Positions 61,809-64,000 of a DNA stretch of 64,000 bases are shown piece after piece. The position numbers and the translations under genes are program-made. The first letter of the stretch is position 1; each line of letters begins with the position of its first letter. The notes beneath the pieces were generated by a model. The model searched no databases and was not told the DNA's origin. It saw only the letters and a program-made list of their open reading frames with translations. Source of the DNA: Tupaia tana (taxonomy: Eukaryota > Chordata > Mammalia > Scandentia > Tupaiidae); contig JAKSZU010000026.1 in assembly GCA_026018925.1 (NCBI GenBank), forward strand, positions 14,251,127-14,315,126, given 5' to 3'.

Positions 61809-61919
61809 AAAAATAATAATAATCATAATAATCATGATGAAAATAATAACAAACATGTGTTGAGGACTTAATATGTCCCAAATACTACTTCTAAGTGCTT
61901 TTTCCATAATATATCTCTT

Positions 61920-62163
61920 TCTAACTTCCAGAGGGCACATGTGTTCACCAGAGACAGAGTGAAAGCAGACCTCAATGTGGCATGGTCACACCATAATCCT
62001 TTTTTCCTCTATTTCTTCTTCCAGTCAAGATTTTGGGCATGCACACACATGTACCTGGCATGTTTTCCAAGCTACTGAGGTCAAGACTTGTACTGCTATT
62101 GTATAATGTGGGATCCAGCTCCCAGTGTACCATGCTTAACAACACTGTGCCACAGGGTTGACC
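61920..62163 (-). mobile_element. SINE L variant, decayed
   Basis: ACTTCCAGAGGGCACATG, AAGATTTTGGGCATGC, head CAACACTGTGCCACAGGGTTG. Confidence 0.75.
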
Positions 62164-62171
62164 TGTAAATC

Positions 62172-62392
62172 TTTTTTATTTTAATCAGAGAGTATGTATG
62201 TGTGTATGAAAGAGACAGAGAGAAACCACCTTGACAGGCTCTCATCATGCCATAACCCCCTTTCCCATCCCTCCAGTTAGTTAGGATCTCAGGTACACTC
62301 AACCATCAACCTGGGAATCCAAACCTGCAGTTACCCCATGGCTTCCAGTACTGCGATTCAGTTTGCTACCCTGACTGTGCTACTAGGCTGAT
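62172..62392 (-). mobile_element. SINE T3
   Basis: AACCACCTTGACAGGCTCTC, AGGATCTCAGGTACACTC, head GCTACCCTGACTGTGC. Confidence 0.75.
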
Positions 62393-62394
62393 GC

Positions 62395-62480
62395 CAGAAT
62401 AAATCACTTAATCCTCAGAGTAGTTCTATGGAAAAGAGACAATTCCCATCCCCATTTTATAGAAGAGGAAACTGCGTAGA
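62395..62480 (-). mobile_element. MIR remnant
   Basis: AATCACTTAATCCTCAGAG, CATTTTATAGAAGAGGAAAC. Confidence 0.6.
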
Positions 62481-63289
62481 ATGATCAACCGTCCCAGTTT
62501 ACCTGGCTCTGAGGGGTTCCTGGATCCAAGCCTTTCAGTGCTAAAGACCCAGGTACCCTAGGATAAGTGTGTACTAACATGGAGGCACACAGAGACTAAG
62601 TGAATGTCCCAAGGGATAATGAGTGGCCAAGTCAGGATGACAAATGAAGTCAGAATGGTCATCACCTCCACTGTGGGCACAGGCAAAGATGAACCACTGA
62701 GGCAACAAATCCACCAGGTCACAAGAAGCTGTGCTTCCCAGCACACAGCTTGGACAAGTAGGTCTTCCTATGTTTGTCCCAACCATGTTCTAGTGGCATC
62801 ACTGCCTGTAACTAGCCAGGTGACCATTGGGTAAGTCATTTAACATCTCTGGACCTCAGTTGTTATCATCTTCAAAAAGGAAGGGTCAAAACATGATTTT
62901 GGTGGAAAGCAGAAAGAAAAAAAAAATGGAGTCCCTAGCCCACAGCAGACAAAATGAATTAATTAGGTGTCTCTACCCTGCTCTGCCCAAGCTTGGTCTC
63001 GAGTCCTTCTCATCTCTTGCATATTGGACAATCACAATCCACCAATAGGAGCTGATGCTTAGCCTGAGCTCTAAAGCCAGCAGCTTTACCTTCAGAGTTT
63101 GGCGGTGCGACTAGCTTCCTGAAATTGTTCTGGTCTCTCAGCAAGTGGTACTCAGACTAACATCCAAAGACAGAAAGTGGACAAATGGCAACAGCAATCA
63201 CAATGGTAGGACCTGTCTTCACATGGGCAGTTACTGTGTCCAACCCTGTGCTTTGTATACCTTACAGGACAGCCTGGTGAATGACGCAA
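62481..63289. other. Unique DNA
   Basis: No gene recognised. 62604-62834 is open on both strands, which argues against coding. Confidence 0.4.
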
Positions 63290-63500
63290 GAGGTCAGGGG
63301 AGGCCACCTGGGCTCTGAATCCTTCCCTGCGTGCCATTTACTAGTTACTGTGTGACTTTGGGCAAGATGCTTAATCTGTTTTTTTATTTCCTAGACTACA
63401 AAATAATAGGGTTAAAAACTACAAAAACACAGGGTTGTTATAAGGACTCAATGAGTTAATTTGTATGAAATACTTAGCACTCTATCAATATATGTGTTAA
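63290..63500 (+). mobile_element. MIR
   Basis: GGCCACCTGGGCTCTGAATC, GTGTGACTTTGGGCAAGATGC, GGACTCAATGAGTTAATTTG. Confidence 0.85.
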
Positions 63501-63532
63501 AATTACTGGAATCCTCCACAACACCTCTGAGG

Positions 63533-63672
63533 TAGATAGGAGGAATCTTCAAAAGGTTTATAGAATACATGTATTATGAGAAAACTATGCATGCAGTTCA
63601 ATATTTTTTTGCACCCAAATAAGCCTGTACTTAAATTCCATTTTTCCACAAGCTTTCTCAAGTCTCCTCACA
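63533..63672 (+). mobile_element. Mariner-like MITE, copy 2
   Basis: GAGGAATCTTCAAAAGGTTTA left end, TGTATTATGAGAAAACTATG, TTTTTTTGCACCCAAATAAG, CCATTTTTCCACAAGCTTTC then TCAAGTCTCCTC right end. Collinear with copy 1 (22258-22403). Confidence 0.65.
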
Positions 63673-63790
63673 TCGTTTAAGAACTGAGGAAACAGAGGTT
63701 CGTAGAGATTAGGTTACCCAAGGTCACACCAAGCTACTTAAGTAGCAAAGCCAGATTCAAATTCTCATTCCAAAACCTTTGTTCTTTGCC
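63673..63790 (-). mobile_element. MIR
   Basis: AACTGAGGAAACAGAGGTTC, ACCCAAGGTCACACCAAGC, AGCAAAGCCAGATTCAAATTC. Confidence 0.8.
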
Positions 63791-63858
63791 ACAATGCCAT
63801 ACTACATCCCAGTAAACACTCAGGCATTTATTTAAAAAAAAAAAAAAAATCAAAGGTT

Positions 63859-64000
63859 GGGGCCAGCAGGTGCTGGACTCCACATGGCCAACTGTGGTTC
63901 AAGCCCAGGACCTGGTGGCTTGCTTTCTTTCTCTCGCGTGCTCGCTCACTCTTGTTAAAAAATAAAAACAAAAAGATGATTATAAACATAAATAAATCTT
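63859..64000 (+). mobile_element. SINE S, head deleted, reaches window end
   Basis: GGGCCAGCAGGTG joins directly to CTGGACTCCACATGG (A-box part missing), B box GGTTCAAGCCC, CTTTCTTTCTCTCGC, A/T tail running off the window. Confidence 0.85.

Noticed and set aside
118-64000. Functional tRNA genes
   Set aside because: A and B boxes are present but lie in SINE heads followed by SINE bodies and A tails; no acceptor stem or anticodon arm that folds as a tRNA.
1-64000. CRISPR array or prokaryotic operon
   Set aside because: Repeats are dispersed, on both strands and diverged, with TSDs; the DNA is clearly mammalian.
1-64000. Primate, rodent, lagomorph or colugo origin
   Set aside because: No Alu dimers, B1/B2, lagomorph C or colugo tRNA-Ile SINEs seen; abundant tRNA SINEs together with tRNA-7SL chimeras fit a tree shrew better. 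This is inference from SINE content alone.

Overview
This is nuclear DNA from a placental mammal, and I find no convincing protein-coding gene in it. The deep repeat layer is standard mammalian: MIR, L2, old L1 3' ends, MaLR/MLT1-type LTRs, MER5A and another hAT relic. On top of it lies a dense, lineage-specific SINE layer. By hand count there are about 88 SINEs, roughly a third of the window. Most are tRNA-derived, but five carry a 7SL RNA (Alu-like) body fused behind a tRNA-like head. 7SL-derived SINEs are known only from Euarchontoglires. The absence of Alu, B1/B2 and lagomorph C elements, plus tRNA-7SL fusion, points to a tree shrew (Tupaia, Tu-type SINEs). The species call is inference.

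SINE classes used below. L: long tRNA-derived SINE, 240-280 bp, with A box, B box (GGTTCRNRTCC), a C6/G6 hairpin, a CT-rich stretch, the 3' signature CCTATAGCAAAAA and a poly(A) tail. Head sequence divides L into young (CAGTTAGCGTAATGG), intermediate (CAGATGGCGTAATGG) and old (CAGGTGGCATGGTGG) copies; a variant ends CCCTCTGACAATTAA. S: short copies, 140-200 bp, same head but lacking the middle and ending in (CT)n then AT-rich DNA. T3: a second tRNA-like family ending CTCTCATGAAAGAAATAAA. 7S: tRNA-7SL chimeras, some with two 7SL monomers. Target-site duplications (TSDs) and A tails imply mobilisation by L1.

Layout. 0-13 kb: L, S, T3 and 7S SINEs, two old L1 tails, GC-richer unique DNA at 9.7-10.9 kb with one exon-like open stretch. 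13-25 kb: a 5'-truncated L1 inserted at a SINE edge, MIR, an LTR relic and a mariner-like MITE. 25-37 kb: a tRNA-7SL-7SL trimer, L2 relics, the youngest SINEs and a MITE split by two SINEs. 37-45 kb: a second trimer whose tail became a 261-bp all-purine tract, an LTR holding two SINEs, L2, and an L1 split by an LTR. 45-52 kb: the least repeated part, probably intronic or intergenic unique DNA. 52-64 kb: a split hAT relic, a poly(A)-only insertion, stacked SINEs, a long L1 relic, a U6 snRNA retropseudogene and a third MITE.

Nothing here works as an operon or pathway. The content is a record of nested retrotransposition, plus motifs (CTCF-like cores in SINE heads, triplex and G-quadruplex tracts) that could affect chromatin.
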